Positions 46,212-56,593 of a DNA stretch of 64,000 bases are shown piece after piece (the stretch's first letter is position 1; every line of letters begins with the position of its first letter). Below the pieces are notes generated by a model. It searched no databases, was not told the DNA's origin, and worked only from the letters and a program-made list of their open reading frames with translations. Source of the stretch: Xylaria sp. FL1777 (Eukaryota > Ascomycota > Sordariomycetes > Xylariales > Xylariaceae); NCBI GenBank assembly GCA_022578965.1, contig MU400530.1:310001-374000 (forward strand). The letters are read 5' to 3'. The translations under genes and the position numbers were made by a program.

Positions 46212-48042
46212 CATTGAGCCTAGAGTAGATGAGAAAAACACGTCAATAGCCAATCAGTTCATACAGGCTACTACCGTGTATGAGAACAAAACGGAATGAA
46301 ACAGCCCCTCGACTTATCAGACCCTTCGACAACGTCAATTGTGTATTATATAATCAGACTTAAAAGTTTGGAGAGGAAGATTACATAAAAGCCGATCAAC
46401 ATGATAAAATTACCCCAGCTAGACTCAGCAGCCAGGATGCTCATGAGTGATAGAATCTGCGCCTTTATCATCGCGTCGCAGACTCCGAACCCTGGATCTA
46501 AATGCGACTGAGGGAGGACTTAATAACAGAGAAACACGATTTCTACGTTACGATTATAAGATTGATAGTATCGACGTGAGGCTTGAAGGCAACTTTCGAG
46601 GACTACTCCGCCGACGAGAGATAGCCGGGCGGGAAGGGGAGAACTGACGAAGCTGGGCAGTTTGAATATGTAAGGAGTAAAATGTGTAGTACATCTCGAC
46701 ATGGTACGGCACCGCACGGCGCGGTAAAGGTACGATAGGGCATTTGCATCGCATGGCATTACACTGCATAATTAGCATGGCTTTTGCGCAGCAAACGGGC
46801 GCACTTGTCGGAGAATTTTGACTTAAATTTCAATACCAACTCCCTTCCCTTTTCAGTAGCCAAGGTGCAAATGAATAAGTTCAGTAAATCTAAGTAGATG
46901 CGAGATCACGATAACGAAGGTAAGGCAAGGTTAAGGCTGTATACGTAAGTAAGCTGCTCGGTACAGTGTCGGTCTTCCTATTTCCATAGACCGGACATAT
47001 TACATATTACTCTTTTCTATGGACGTATTGATCGGCTTATCTGATGCTAGACAGATTAGATGTGAAGACGAGGAGCGCGAACTAAAACCACGGGCGGATT
47101 AGGTCGTTGCACATAATATCGACTCACTCAACACATCTCTGTGTCCCAATCAAGGGTGGACACAATTTAGAGAAGCCATAATGAATTATGATTATTCCTC
47201 GGAATTGGTACGACTAGCGTAATATTTATGCTGGGTAGTTCGGGCTGCCTAGTTGAATTCTAACTTGCTTTTCCTCATATTATCTTCTCTCCCCCTCCCC
47301 GTCCGCAGTCCTCGAATCAACCCATCGGCACTGGTAAGTAACCTCCTTCCTCGGTCGGTGAGAGGTCTGCTCTATAAAATGTTTTAGATGGCCTGAGACA
47401 AGACAACCTCCACTCGACTGCTCAACTCTTGCCGAGCTATAGGTATACGCCCCCCCCTTCCCCTTCCCCTTCCCCTTTTCCGCAACACGGGGGCTTGAAA
47501 CGACGTCTCAGAGTGAAACGCTGCGTAGTATTCGCAGACTGGGAATTGTCACGCGCCATTGCGCTCGCTGGGCTCTACCGAAGACACACTGTAGCGAACT
47601 CGGCGCGCTCCATTCTGTAATTTCTTGCTGATAAAATATGACGAGCACCTATTTGTAGGTAGTAGTAATAACAGTGTTAATCCGGTAGATAGATAGATAG
47701 ATAGATAGATAATCGCCCATCGGCTGGGTAGGTACCGGCGGAGTCTAATGTGTGTGCCGCACGCAGTGCAGATAAAACATGGACGTGTATGTATGTATGT
47801 ACACCGCTTTGATCGGATAGCCAACATACATACATACTTAGGGACCCATACTTTTTCATTTCGTAGAATGTTGGCCCAACCTTTTTTTCGTCTGACAAAG
47901 TAAGTAAGTAAATGACAATAAAACCACAATCTGATCTATCAATTGCTCTTTTTTAGAGCCTTTATCCGCCTGGGTAGCGAGACTTGTGTCTTGATTGTAT
48001 TGACAAAGTTGATGTATTCCTTAGAGAGCGTATCCCGGCATT
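46212..48042. other. Intergenic between DENN and YPI1 genes
   Basis: No supported gene. Contains a TAGA microsatellite (47686-47711) and short TATG/ACAT repeats near 47790-47835. Confidence 0.45.
47686..47711. repeat. TAGA tetranucleotide microsatellite
   Basis: About 6.5 uninterrupted copies of TAGA. Confidence 0.9.
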
Positions 48043-48763
48043 TTACGCATTGGGCTGCGAACCCGGTCCCGACTCAGATGGCCCACCGCCGCCGCCACTA
48101 TCATCTCGCGGCTTCGGCCGTGGCTGTCTCTCGTATGCATTAGGGCTCGGTCGACGCGCGGGCTTGCGCTTGCGCTTGTGATCGTCTCGTCCATCTTCTT
48201 TCGCAGGATCCCGATCATGATCATGCTCATGCGTGCAATCCGGCGCATGGCGCTGCTGCTGCTGCTGCTGGCGATCCCTAACCCTGCGCTGCGCAAGCGC
48301 CCTCTCGCGCGCATCGTACGCGTCGCCGGAATCAGAGTCCGTGTCTGAGTCCGAGGAAGATGAATCGGACGACGACTCGTCCGAGGACTCGCCCACGGCT
48401 CGGGGCGCGTGGTATATGCAGCAGACTAAGGCGCGTGGCAATGGTGAGTGACCGAGACCGAGACCAAGACTAAGGCTAGGAACAAGAACAAGAGTCAATT
48501 CATGAGAGTAATGACGTACCTTTTGAGCTCTTGCGGCCTAGTCCTTCGTTGTCTACGACGCTCTCGGCCCATTGGACGCGGTGTGCGGACGGTGCATGGG
48601 CGCCTCTTAGACGCAGGATTGCGGGGGCCGAGAGCGTCGGTGCTGTCGTCCCGGTCTGTGTGGCGGATGCTGAGGGCGCCTCGGTGTGTGTCTGGACCTG
48701 GGTGTGCGAGCCCGAGCTGCTCGCTTGTTGACGCTGTCTCTGAGCACGCGGATTTCCCGACAT
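48043..48763 (-). CDS. YPI1: Type 1 protein phosphatase inhibitor, Ypi1/PPP1R11 family
   Basis: Two exons (48763-48520 and 48425-48043; 94 nt intron) give 208 aa. The join restores the hallmark sequence [30 protein letters not shown]. The RVQW segment (62-65) is the PP1-docking RVxF-type motif, and the CCIY block is conserved in PPP1R11 proteins. The N-terminus is Gln/Ser/Thr-rich; the C-terminus has an acidic Ser-Asp tract, poly-Gln, His-rich and Gly-rich stretches and looks disordered. In yeast Ypi1 binds the PP1 catalytic subunit Glc7 and regulates its nuclear activity. Confidence 0.92.
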
Positions 48764-49604
48764 CGTGGTCGCTTGTGGGGGGTTTGGCGTATTGTGTGTG
48801 AGTGTGTATGTATGTACGTGAGAGTGTGTGTGAGAGTGTGAGAGTGTGTGTGTCTATCTATCCGTCTTAGTCGGACTGGGCGATGGGGAGAGACCGGACG
48901 AGACGAAAAGGGTAGATCTGCCAACTATTACCGCTTTGTTTTGGTAGTAGCTGAATATCTCGCGATTGAATTCAATCGTGGTGATATGTTGTGAGCTAAT
49001 TTGGTGTCCGTTCCGGTGATGTAATCTCCGGTATGTAATTTGGGGTAGCCCGACAAAGGGAATTAATTCCGCTCGGATGCTGTGTGGATGGGACGGGATG
49101 TTGAATGCCTCTCCAAACAAAAACAGTCGTGTTGATGAGGGGCAGCGTTGTTTTAATTACCTACTTTCACAAAGCTACCCCTCCGTGCATCACTAGCTGG
49201 AGAGTTGTATGCACTTATAGGCAGATGACGTAATTATTAAACAAAGGACGGTGGGAAAAAGCAAGATGTCAACGGCCTCGTCCAATTCTATGTTATATGA
49301 ACAAGCTCAGAGAATCAAGCTTATAAATTAAGTATGGGCTATTCAATTTGCCCCTCCCTTTATCGAACCTTATCAGCTGATCCTTTAGTTGGATCTAGCC
49401 GGGCTAGCTTACCTGGAAGCTGGACCGAGTGGCTCACGCCACCACGTGCTTATCATTTTTAACTTAGTAGTATACACTTGTAGGTAGTCTACCTATCTCA
49501 TGTTTTATACAAATGTACAGTATATACGCCAAATGACATAGTGATGTGCCGTACACGTTGAGATTAGGATTACAGCTGCATCCCTAATACATTCTTCTTG
49601 TTGG
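48764..49604. other. Intergenic with GT-rich repeat
   Basis: The YPI1 promoter side contains a GT/GA dinucleotide-rich microsatellite (48793-48853). The rest is AT-rich with no coding signal. Confidence 0.5.
48793..48853. repeat. GT-rich microsatellite
   Basis: An imperfect GT/GAGT/GTAT repeat of about 60 nt immediately upstream of the YPI1 start codon. Confidence 0.85.
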
Positions 49605-51713
49605 TTAAACACTAGCCACAGTAGCACCTGGAGTTGCTCGCTCACGCCTGAGTTTCTTCTCGAGCTTCTTTGCACCTTTCATGCTCCTCTTCGGTCTTGA
49701 CCTCCGTGATTCAGCTGTGACTCTCGGCTTATTCAGCATCCAGCCGTTCATTGGCTCACGGTAAGAAACAAATTTCCCTTCCGGCGTGTACACATCCACA
49801 ATTGGCCAGTTTGGCTCGGCCTCTTTTCCCTGCTCTGTAGGTGGAGGGATTGGCAGCCTTTGCTTCTCTGTGTCTTCCGCCATAGCCTCGAACCGCTCCA
49901 TATCTGATAGTCTGTTGTCGAGTTCAGGATTAACCACTGGTTCTTCCACCTTCATCGGAGTTTTAGGTGCAAATAAGTCCTTTGTGCGGACTTGGGCAAC
50001 TATCTCCACCCAGCCAACGCCTTCAATTAAGATGTCGGTTGAGAGTACACGATACGGGAGATTTCCCACATCTAGGCCAATAGCACTCTTCCTTGTTAGT
50101 GGTCCTGTCCGGTTTCTGGTCACATCCCATTTGAGCTCGTAGGAGCCTGCCAGCTTTGTCTGGTCTCCAGTACCAGGCAAGGCAATATTCTCCACATTAA
50201 CCTCGCCCGTCTGATTTTGTATACCGATGGCCTTCTCAGTCCTACACACATGGGGCTTGAGAGGTGTAAAGGCGTATGTTAACATGATAGGGGCCGGCTC
50301 GCGAGGAGTTATACGAATGAACCCCCCTAGCAGCAGTGATTGACCCTCCTTCAGTGTCATTTGTTCCGGAACAATGCGGGATTTCATCAGTAGGGACAGG
50401 CGGTGCTCTTCCCCGACATGATGCTCCAGGCCGGTTCTCTCCAAACCAGGTAAATCAATCAATTCACCCCGACCATTGCCGAATGGAACCCGGATAGGGG
50501 ACGCCGTTGTCCCCGGTAGATCTGAGACTAGAGGCATCTCAGGGTATTCTGTTTCCTCGGGTGCGGGGGGTAACAACGATGGCAAGGCCGATTTTTTAGT
50601 CCTTTCCATATCGACCGTAATCTGGTGTTTTGGGGGATCTATGTCCATCCTTCCCTTGGGAAATACCGCCTCAAAGAGTTGACTTTTCCCTACGTTGGCT
50701 TTACCCAACATCCAGCCTCCCCCACCTCTTGTCCAAATGGCTTCTTTCAACTCCGTGGTCCACCAACTCCTCTTTGCACTAACTGCTTTTAGATTCCCTA
50801 ATCGGACGTTGTACCCAACGCGTCCCAGCGCCTCCCGTAATACCCTTTGCAAATATGGAAAAAGGGCGTCTGCCTGCTGTTTTGTCGGTGCTAGTAGATC
50901 TGTCCGGGATACTATGAAACTTATCTCGGTCTTTTGTCCACTGTAGAATCGCCCTGCTTTGGACCGACGGTTTTTCGAACGCAACGGCATAGTATCAAGG
51001 AGCTGTGACAGTTTAGGCACCAAGGACATTGGAAAATCAGCAGCGTCGAGGACATGGTAGACGTGGTTGTATTTGTAGGGCGACTCAAGCAGTGTGTCGC
51101 GAATGGCCTCGACATTGGGGTGGTAGATGGATTCTCCCGTGTGGTTATGCTGTAGATAGTGACATCTATCGCATAGTGGCCTCTTCGCCGGAGCCTGGGA
51201 GCCTGTGCCGGTGCGAGGGAGACTGAGGAGGAGCTGCTCCACGTCAATTCCCATCTCCTCTAGTTCCTCTGCATGTTTATTCAGCACACGTTCGTAGATT
51301 CGGTCTTCTTCACGTCGCGCGCGGTGAGACGGCCCATCAGTGCCGAGATATTTCTTCACGGTACTGCGACTCAAGTCAAAGTAGCCTGGCTGGCCGGGGT
51401 GAGAAGTCTGCGACAGAGCACCACATCCTCTGCATTGTTCTGGAAGGGTCTCGATAGGCTCGGATGGACCAGCGCGAGAACCCGATGAAAGAGAAAAGGG
51501 TGTCGAAAAACGAGCCCCTTGATGCAAGCACCGCCTTGAGGTCGTCCATGGCGCACATTGGAGACGTGACAATACTTGGGCACTTGGTTTTGGAAGATAG
51601 CAGCTCGCCGTTCGGACTGATGGGCAGAGATAAATGGGAATTTCTAGATTGGCAGGTTTCTCGGACAGATTAAGGGCAGTGTTGAGCCATCTTGTGGCTG
51701 GGGCACGGTGCAT
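49605..51713 (-). CDS. GEP3: Mitochondrial circularly permuted GTPase, YqeH/GEP3 family
   Basis: Single exon of 702 aa from the ATG at 51713 (MHRAPATRWLNTALNLS, a likely mitochondrial presequence). Zinc-ribbon cysteine pairs occur in CRGCGAL and CDRCHYL. The GTPase motifs are in permuted order: G4-like SRTDLL, G5 SAKR, then G1 GKANVGKS and G3-like DLPGTT. Family knowledge: bacterial YqeH and yeast Gep3 (Mtg3) act in small ribosomal subunit assembly; Gep3 was found as a genetic interactor of prohibitins. The C-terminal ~250 residues form the family beta-rich region followed by a basic tail (RSRPKRSMKGAKKLEKKLRR). Paralogy with other permuted GTPases is the main uncertainty. Confidence 0.88.
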   Translation of the reverse strand: MHRAPATRWLNTALNLSEKPANLEIPIYLCPSVRTASCYLPKPSAQVLSRLQCAPWTTSRRCLHQGARFSTPFSLSSGSRAGPSEPIETLPEQCRGCGALSQTSHPGQPGYFDLSRSTVKKYLGTDGPSHRARREEDRIYERVLNKHAEELEEMGIDVEQLLLSLPRTGTGSQAPAKRPLCDRCHYLQHNHTGESIYHPNVEAIRDTLLESPYKYNHVYHVLDAADFPMSLVPKLSQLLDTMPLRSKNRRSKAGRFYSGQKTEISFIVSRTDLLAPTKQQADALFPYLQRVLREALGRVGYNVRLGNLKAVSAKRSWWTTELKEAIWTRGGGGWMLGKANVGKSQLFEAVFPKGRMDIDPPKHQITVDMERTKKSALPSLLPPAPEETEYPEMPLVSDLPGTTASPIRVPFGNGRGELIDLPGLERTGLEHHVGEEHRLSLLMKSRIVPEQMTLKEGQSLLLGGFIRITPREPAPIMLTYAFTPLKPHVCRTEKAIGIQNQTGEVNVENIALPGTGDQTKLAGSYELKWDVTRNRTGPLTRKSAIGLDVGNLPYRVLSTDILIEGVGWVEIVAQVRTKDLFAPKTPMKVEEPVVNPELDNRLSDMERFEAMAEDTEKQRLPIPPPTEQGKEAEPNWPIVDVYTPEGKFVSYREPMNGWMLNKPRVTAESRRSRPKRSMKGAKKLEKKLRRERATPGATVASV

Positions 51714-52144
51714 TGTGCTTCTAAAAAAGAAGGAATGCAAGCACTCAAGTTTGAAGAAAAAGAACGGATATTGTTATCAAAAAATTTTGGACCTTGGGCG
51801 CAACGACACAGCACTGTGACGTTTTGTTTTTTCAGCTAGAACCCCTGTAATTGCAGGGAGACTTAGGTGCACGCTACGAAGTACAGACCCTGGCCTTCGC
51901 TGCGGGGGCCGCTAGCACTAGACCCCGCAGGTGCCCAATCGATAAAGCCTCACAAGCCGTCCCACGTGGACTTCCATCATTCACAATGCTCCGACCCAAT
52001 TATCTACCTAAGTACCTCTCATTAATACCTACTCGACGTGTAAGCGGACAACCAAACAGCCACCATTTCAAGTTGTAACCCTAAAACCCCCCGTCCCATT
52101 CCACAAACTCTTGCAGTCTTGATTGCCTAGCTATCCAAACCATC
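51714..52144. promoter_or_regulatory. Divergent promoter, GEP3 and GET2
   Basis: A 431 bp gap between divergent start codons. It is pyrimidine-rich near the GET2 start (52080-52110). No coding signal. Confidence 0.5.
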
Positions 52145-53256
52145 ATGACGGACGGCGTGTCCTCGTCCGAAGACGCCGCCGCAGCTCGCGCAGCCGAGCA
52201 AGTTCGCCTGCGCAAACAACGCCGGGAAGCAAAGATCAAGGCTGGTGGGGCTTCACGGCTGGACAAGATCACAGGGCTGGGTGGTGGTGTTGCAAAGGGT
52301 CAGTATATATATGTCTGTCTCATGCATCCAACCTCTCCCCAGTCTAATCACCACTGTCAGCAGAGCCTCCCACTCAGCCGCCAGCGAGTGCCGAATCCAC
52401 GCCCTCAAAGCCTGCCGCCACTGTAGCGACGGCCAATGCTTCAGACAGCCATGCCGATCCTGAGGAGGTCGACATCTCTCAGCACTACTATGCTCCGCAA
52501 ACCACAGCGCGCCCACTCCAGAGCGACCCCTCCAATATGTCCGAAGCACAGCTGCGCCAGATGATGCTCGGCTTTGATCGCCCCTCACCTGCCGGCTCTG
52601 GTACCCCGCCCCCTCGCACTGGTAATCCCTTTCTCGACAACTCCTCGCCCGTGGCTAGTGCGGAGGGCGTGGAGGGTGTGGCGGGCATGGACCAAGATCC
52701 GATGATGCAGATGCTCCAGAAGATGATGGCCGGTGGCATGCCCGGTGCAGCTGAAGGCAGCAACCCTTTCGCGGGCATGGGATTGGAAGGGCTCTTGGGC
52801 GGTGCAGGCGGGCCCAGTCCGGTGCAACAAGGCCAGCCGGTTGAGCAGAACAAGAATACAAATCTCTGGCGCATCCTCCACGCCATATTCGCTTTGGGAC
52901 TAGGCATATACGTGGCGTTCTCTACAACGTTTACCGGAACCAAGGTCGAGCGAGACACGGATAGCCTGGAGAGCACAGGCGTATTGGGCGCACAAAATCT
53001 CGAGCAGACACGCGCGTGGTTCTTTTACGTGTTTACGAGTGTCGAGACCGTGCTGCTGACATCTCGGTATATGATGGAACGGGGCGCTGGCTTCACCCCA
53101 TCGGGCTGGACGTGGACTATCACAGGCATGCTGTCAGATCCGATCAAGGGCTATGCACGCCATGCACTCCGGTATGCACAGATCTTCAGCACTGTACGAA
53201 ATGATGCGCTTTTCTGTGTCTTTGTGATGGGCGTGTGCTGCTTGTTGCGATCATAA
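52145..53256 (+). CDS. GET2: GET complex membrane subunit Get2
   Basis: Two exons (52145-52298, 52361-53256; 62 nt intron) give 349 aa. The cytosolic N-terminus has the basic helix RLRKQRREAKIKAGGASRLDKI, which in this family docks the ATPase Get3. A long Pro/Ser/Gly-rich linker follows, with a conserved-looking SEAQLRQMMLGFDRP. Three C-terminal transmembrane segments occur near RILHAIFALGLGIYVAF, WFFYVFTSVETVLLTS and ALFCVFVMGVCCLL. Get1/Get2 form the ER receptor that inserts tail-anchored proteins. The order and topology fit well. Confidence 0.9.
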
Positions 53257-53603
53257 GTCCTATGATGGGAACTTCTTTGTAGTCTAATTAAGAATAAGGT
53301 GTCTGCAGTTCTTCACACCGCAACTCTTTAACCTTTGTAATTACTCGAGGTTGTGTATCACGATATAGCTCTACAAGTTAGGTTGCCCCATGTTCTTCAC
53401 ATCAAACACTCTGACACGACCCCACTGTCCTAAGACCACATTTAACTACATTTTAGCTTCAACTTTTTATAATAACATACTGGTACAAATTCTAAATATC
53501 CAATTTTCCAATTTTCCTTCCTATATGCCCATTGTATATTACAACCTCCTGCTCTACACTGTTCTATGGCTTACGTTACATGAATGATATCATTCTTCCA
53601 AAG
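53257..53603. other. Intergenic between convergent genes
   Basis: An AT-rich 3' flank of GET2 and of the unknown acidic-protein gene. Nothing else seen. Confidence 0.5.
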
Positions 53604-55064
53604 TTATGACGGACATAGAATACGGCCAGCCTTGAGAGCGTCCATATCCTTCTTGCCAAAGGGGTCCTTCTTCGTAAACGAGGCCTCCTTGCGCTCAGCA
53701 GACGGCCACGTCGTAAGGTCGTAATAATCACCACCGATCTTGGGCGTGCTCCTGCCCTTGCGCAACGTCCCCTGGTTCTTAACGTACTTCTTGGGCGCGG
53801 CCTTCCAGCCCCAGGGGTCCTTGTCCTTCTTCTCCGGCAACTCAACGTCGCCGTCGGCCTTGGCTATCAGCTCTTCAATGTCATCGGGCCCGCGCATGGT
53901 GACCCCCCGCCGGTTCGCGTACGTCAACACCGCGTCTTCGAAGTTATCTTCCTGGAACAACCAGTCGCCCGGGGATTCTTTGCGCCCCTCGTCGTATATG
54001 GTGTCCTCTGCCTCCATTTCTGACGCGAGAGACATGTACATGGCCATCGTGCAGCCCAGGCTCTGCACCTCCGTCGCGTCGCCCACGAGGCCCAGGCTAT
54101 CTAGCTGTGCGAGCATCGCGAGGAACATGCGGCCAACCATGCGCATCATTTCGTGCACTTTATCAGCATCGTCGATCCTGTCATTACACGTCAGTTTTGA
54201 AGGAGAGGCACGTTCAGTGAGGACCCAGTAAATTAAGGCTTGGGATAAAAAGGGGGAAGATCACTGGAAAGAAAGAAGAAAGAAGAAGGCAATTGAACAA
54301 ACAAGTGGAAGAAGAAGAGAGGAAATCCATCCTACGCACATGCCATAACGTGAGCTGGCGCGATGCAAAAGCCAATGCGCGGTCGCCTCACATATAGCCC
54401 ATTGCTCGCGCCACTCGCCGCGCTGCTCCTTTGCGGCGTCCTCGAAGTCGAGGAAGAGGTTCTCCAGGACCTCTGCCGAGCCGTAGCCCGCGTGGTCGTT
54501 GAACGTGTACATGGAGAAGTTGTCCGGGTCCCGCACGAAGATGTGCAGGAATTGATTCATAAACTTCCTGTAGCCCGCCCAGCTGATGACCCAGGGATGT
54601 TCGGGGGTGGAGGCGGAGGGCTTGAAGCATTTGCAGTTCTTCTTCTCGCAGCGGGGTCCAAGTCGTTTTACAGTGTCATCCCCTTCTTGCTCTTCTTCTT
54701 CCTCCCCCTTGTCCTTCTCCTTGCCCTTCCCCTTATCGGATTTGTTTCTGTCCTCGGAATCTTCATCGCTATCGTCGGAGTCGTCAGAGTCGTCAGAGTC
54801 ATCATCAGAGTCATCAGAGTCATCAGAGTCATCAGAGGAGACGTAAAGGGCCGAGCAGAGCGTGATGTATGAATACGCCTTCTTCTCGTCTTTCCAGGTC
54901 ATCCGGTAGTTGGCCTCGGCATTCGCGGACGCGGACACGGCGGACCAGTGCTTGCTGCGAGGCGGCTTGTATGCAGGCTCGGATGGCCCTGCTGATGCAG
55001 CCTTGGCCACTTTGTTCTTGGCCGGGCCGCTTTCGGATACTGTGGATTTACGTTTCGGCGGCAT
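53604..55064 (-). CDS. Protein of unknown function with acidic Ser-Asp repeat
   Basis: Two exons (55064-54340 and 54177-53604) give 432 aa. The 162 nt intron uses donor GTGCGT and acceptor GACAG and restores SSRYGM-IDDADKVHEMMRMVG. The N-terminus is basic (MPPKRKSTVSESGPAKNK). Residues about 76-100 are an S-D-D repeat, encoded by a near-perfect 9 bp tandem repeat, then a Lys/Glu-rich stretch. Two short cysteine pairs (CEKKNCKC) follow, then an aromatic-rich globular part (HPWVISWAGYRKFMNQFL, NFSMYTFNDHAGYGSAEVLE) and a helical region (HEMMRMVGRMFLAMLAQL). I do not recognise the family. No membrane segment or signal peptide; nuclear location is a guess from composition. Confidence 0.75.
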
Positions 55065-55803
55065 GTTAGATAACTAGGGTTACGTGCTACGTTTAAGACA
55101 GGCAATGCAACGTGAAGTCTTGGTTTCTGGAGAGTGGAGTTAAATGTAGGTATGTCTCACTGCAGCTCGGACGATGGTATAAGTACCAAATTGAGGTGGC
55201 AACTCATTTCCAATTTTTAAGACAGTGTTAATAGCCAATGCCCCTGAAATGAAGAGCGACATGGTTGAAGAACCAAATATGGCAGTATTATGGTCGTGAC
55301 ACGTCGCGGCCTAACGCGTCTTGTACGGTTTCTCTGACGTCATATCATGAGATAGAGCTCGAAATAGTATGATATTCGGACTATCAAGAGACATCAAACG
55401 TATCAGTAATAGCCAATTGATCTCGTATCAAAACTTCCTGCCCTCTACATAGTGTGAGAGCGCGGGTGATATCACGAGTTGTGTTACACAGTAGCATATA
55501 AGGTAAATAAAGAATTAGGTACGATTAAGATATCCTCGAAGAGCTCCTGTGGATACGACATATACCTAGTACTTATAGGTAGATAGTAGCTTGATGATGA
55601 CTAAGCCAAGTGAGGTCGCGAGACTCCAAAAGAGCGTTACATTTTAGCGCCAAAAGCTCCCGTACGCACGTAACACAAAACAACCTAGGAAGCGCTATCA
55701 TACACTCGGTGCACCTTCGATCCCTTCAATCTTCCTCCCAACTGACCCTAGTTTAAATATATACGTATATTTAATTCATATCCTGAGTTGACGAATTTCC
55801 ACG
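55065..55803. other. Intergenic
   Basis: AT-rich promoter region of the acidic-protein gene. A TATA-like TTTAAATATATACGTATAT lies about 40 bp before the small frame at 55804. Confidence 0.5.
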
Positions 55804-56022
55804 ATGCCGCGAATGCCGAAATTCTCGCCTTACGGCGCAAGACCGAGACGGTCCGCGCGACTGGTCTTGGGATGGGTCCTCGTGCTCGTCCTGATCTTGT
55901 CCTTGACGTTCTATCTCACATCACGCGACGGCGAACCGTCGAAAGTCGATGCAAAGACTGTGATGCAGAAGATGAGGGGAGGGGGATCGTTGCGCGAGAA
56001 GACATCTCGAGTCGTGCCTTAA
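55804..56022 (+). CDS. Small putative single-pass membrane protein
   Basis: A 72-codon frame from ATG with a TATA-like sequence upstream. The first 17 residues are basic (MPRMPKFSPYGARPRRS). They are followed by one strong transmembrane helix (LVLGWVLVLVLILSLTFYL) and a short polar tail (DAKTVMQKMRGGGSLREK). This is a type II or signal-anchor layout, as in small mitochondrial or ER subunits. No family is recognised. The coherent design argues for a real small gene, but its length allows chance. Confidence 0.45.
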   Translation: MPRMPKFSPYGARPRRSARLVLGWVLVLVLILSLTFYLTSRDGEPSKVDAKTVMQKMRGGGSLREKTSRVVP

Positions 56023-56593
56023 CTTGGCCGGTACACCTATACACAGCTTGAATGCTGTGTGCATCGGGAAGAAAAAAAAAACATAGAAAAAGAGACAAGT
56101 TGTCAGTGGAACTGGTCGGCTGGGACGCGCTCAGCAATTGGTTCAGCAATTGGTGGGCTCGAATACGGTTGTGACTGTATTCGCTACTAGGGTTGTCAAA
56201 CTGTCTCCGGGGTTATATTCCGGCGTTCTCGTAAATTTCAAAATTACCGGCCAGCGATCAAGGCTTATAGCCAACTTGTGCATGGCACAGATCCATTTGG
56301 CGGACGCGTATTCACTCGGCACAGTGGCTTAGACACGTATGAAAGTGGCATCATCGATCCAAGCCTTGTCTGTCTCAATCCGCCTGTGTGAACATGCGTC
56401 TACCGCTTCCTTCTTCTCAAGGCAATCGGAACAAACTCCCTTGAAAAGTGGAGGAAACTTGGGCAGTCTGGCCAGCTGACCAGCCAGCCGTGACTAGTCC
56501 AAATAATTACAACCCTAGTTATATTTATTATCTGTGTTCTGTGTCTATATGGTACAAATTGTCCATCTCATAGAAGGGAAAGCTTGAATGGAG
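56023..56593. other. Intergenic between convergent genes
   Basis: 3' flanks of the small membrane-protein frame and the dehydratase gene. Nothing further seen. Confidence 0.5.

Noticed and set aside
52488..52976. 162-codon minus-strand frame
   Set aside because: Antisense to the GET2 coding exon.
54178..54339. Alternative acceptor CTTTCCAG inside the 162 nt intron of the acidic-protein gene
   Set aside because: It would introduce out-of-frame sequence; the GACAG acceptor keeps phase and gives a continuous product.
54363..54872. 169-codon plus-strand frame with repeated hydrophobic valines
   Set aside because: It is the complement of the S-D-D repeat in the minus-strand acidic-protein gene.
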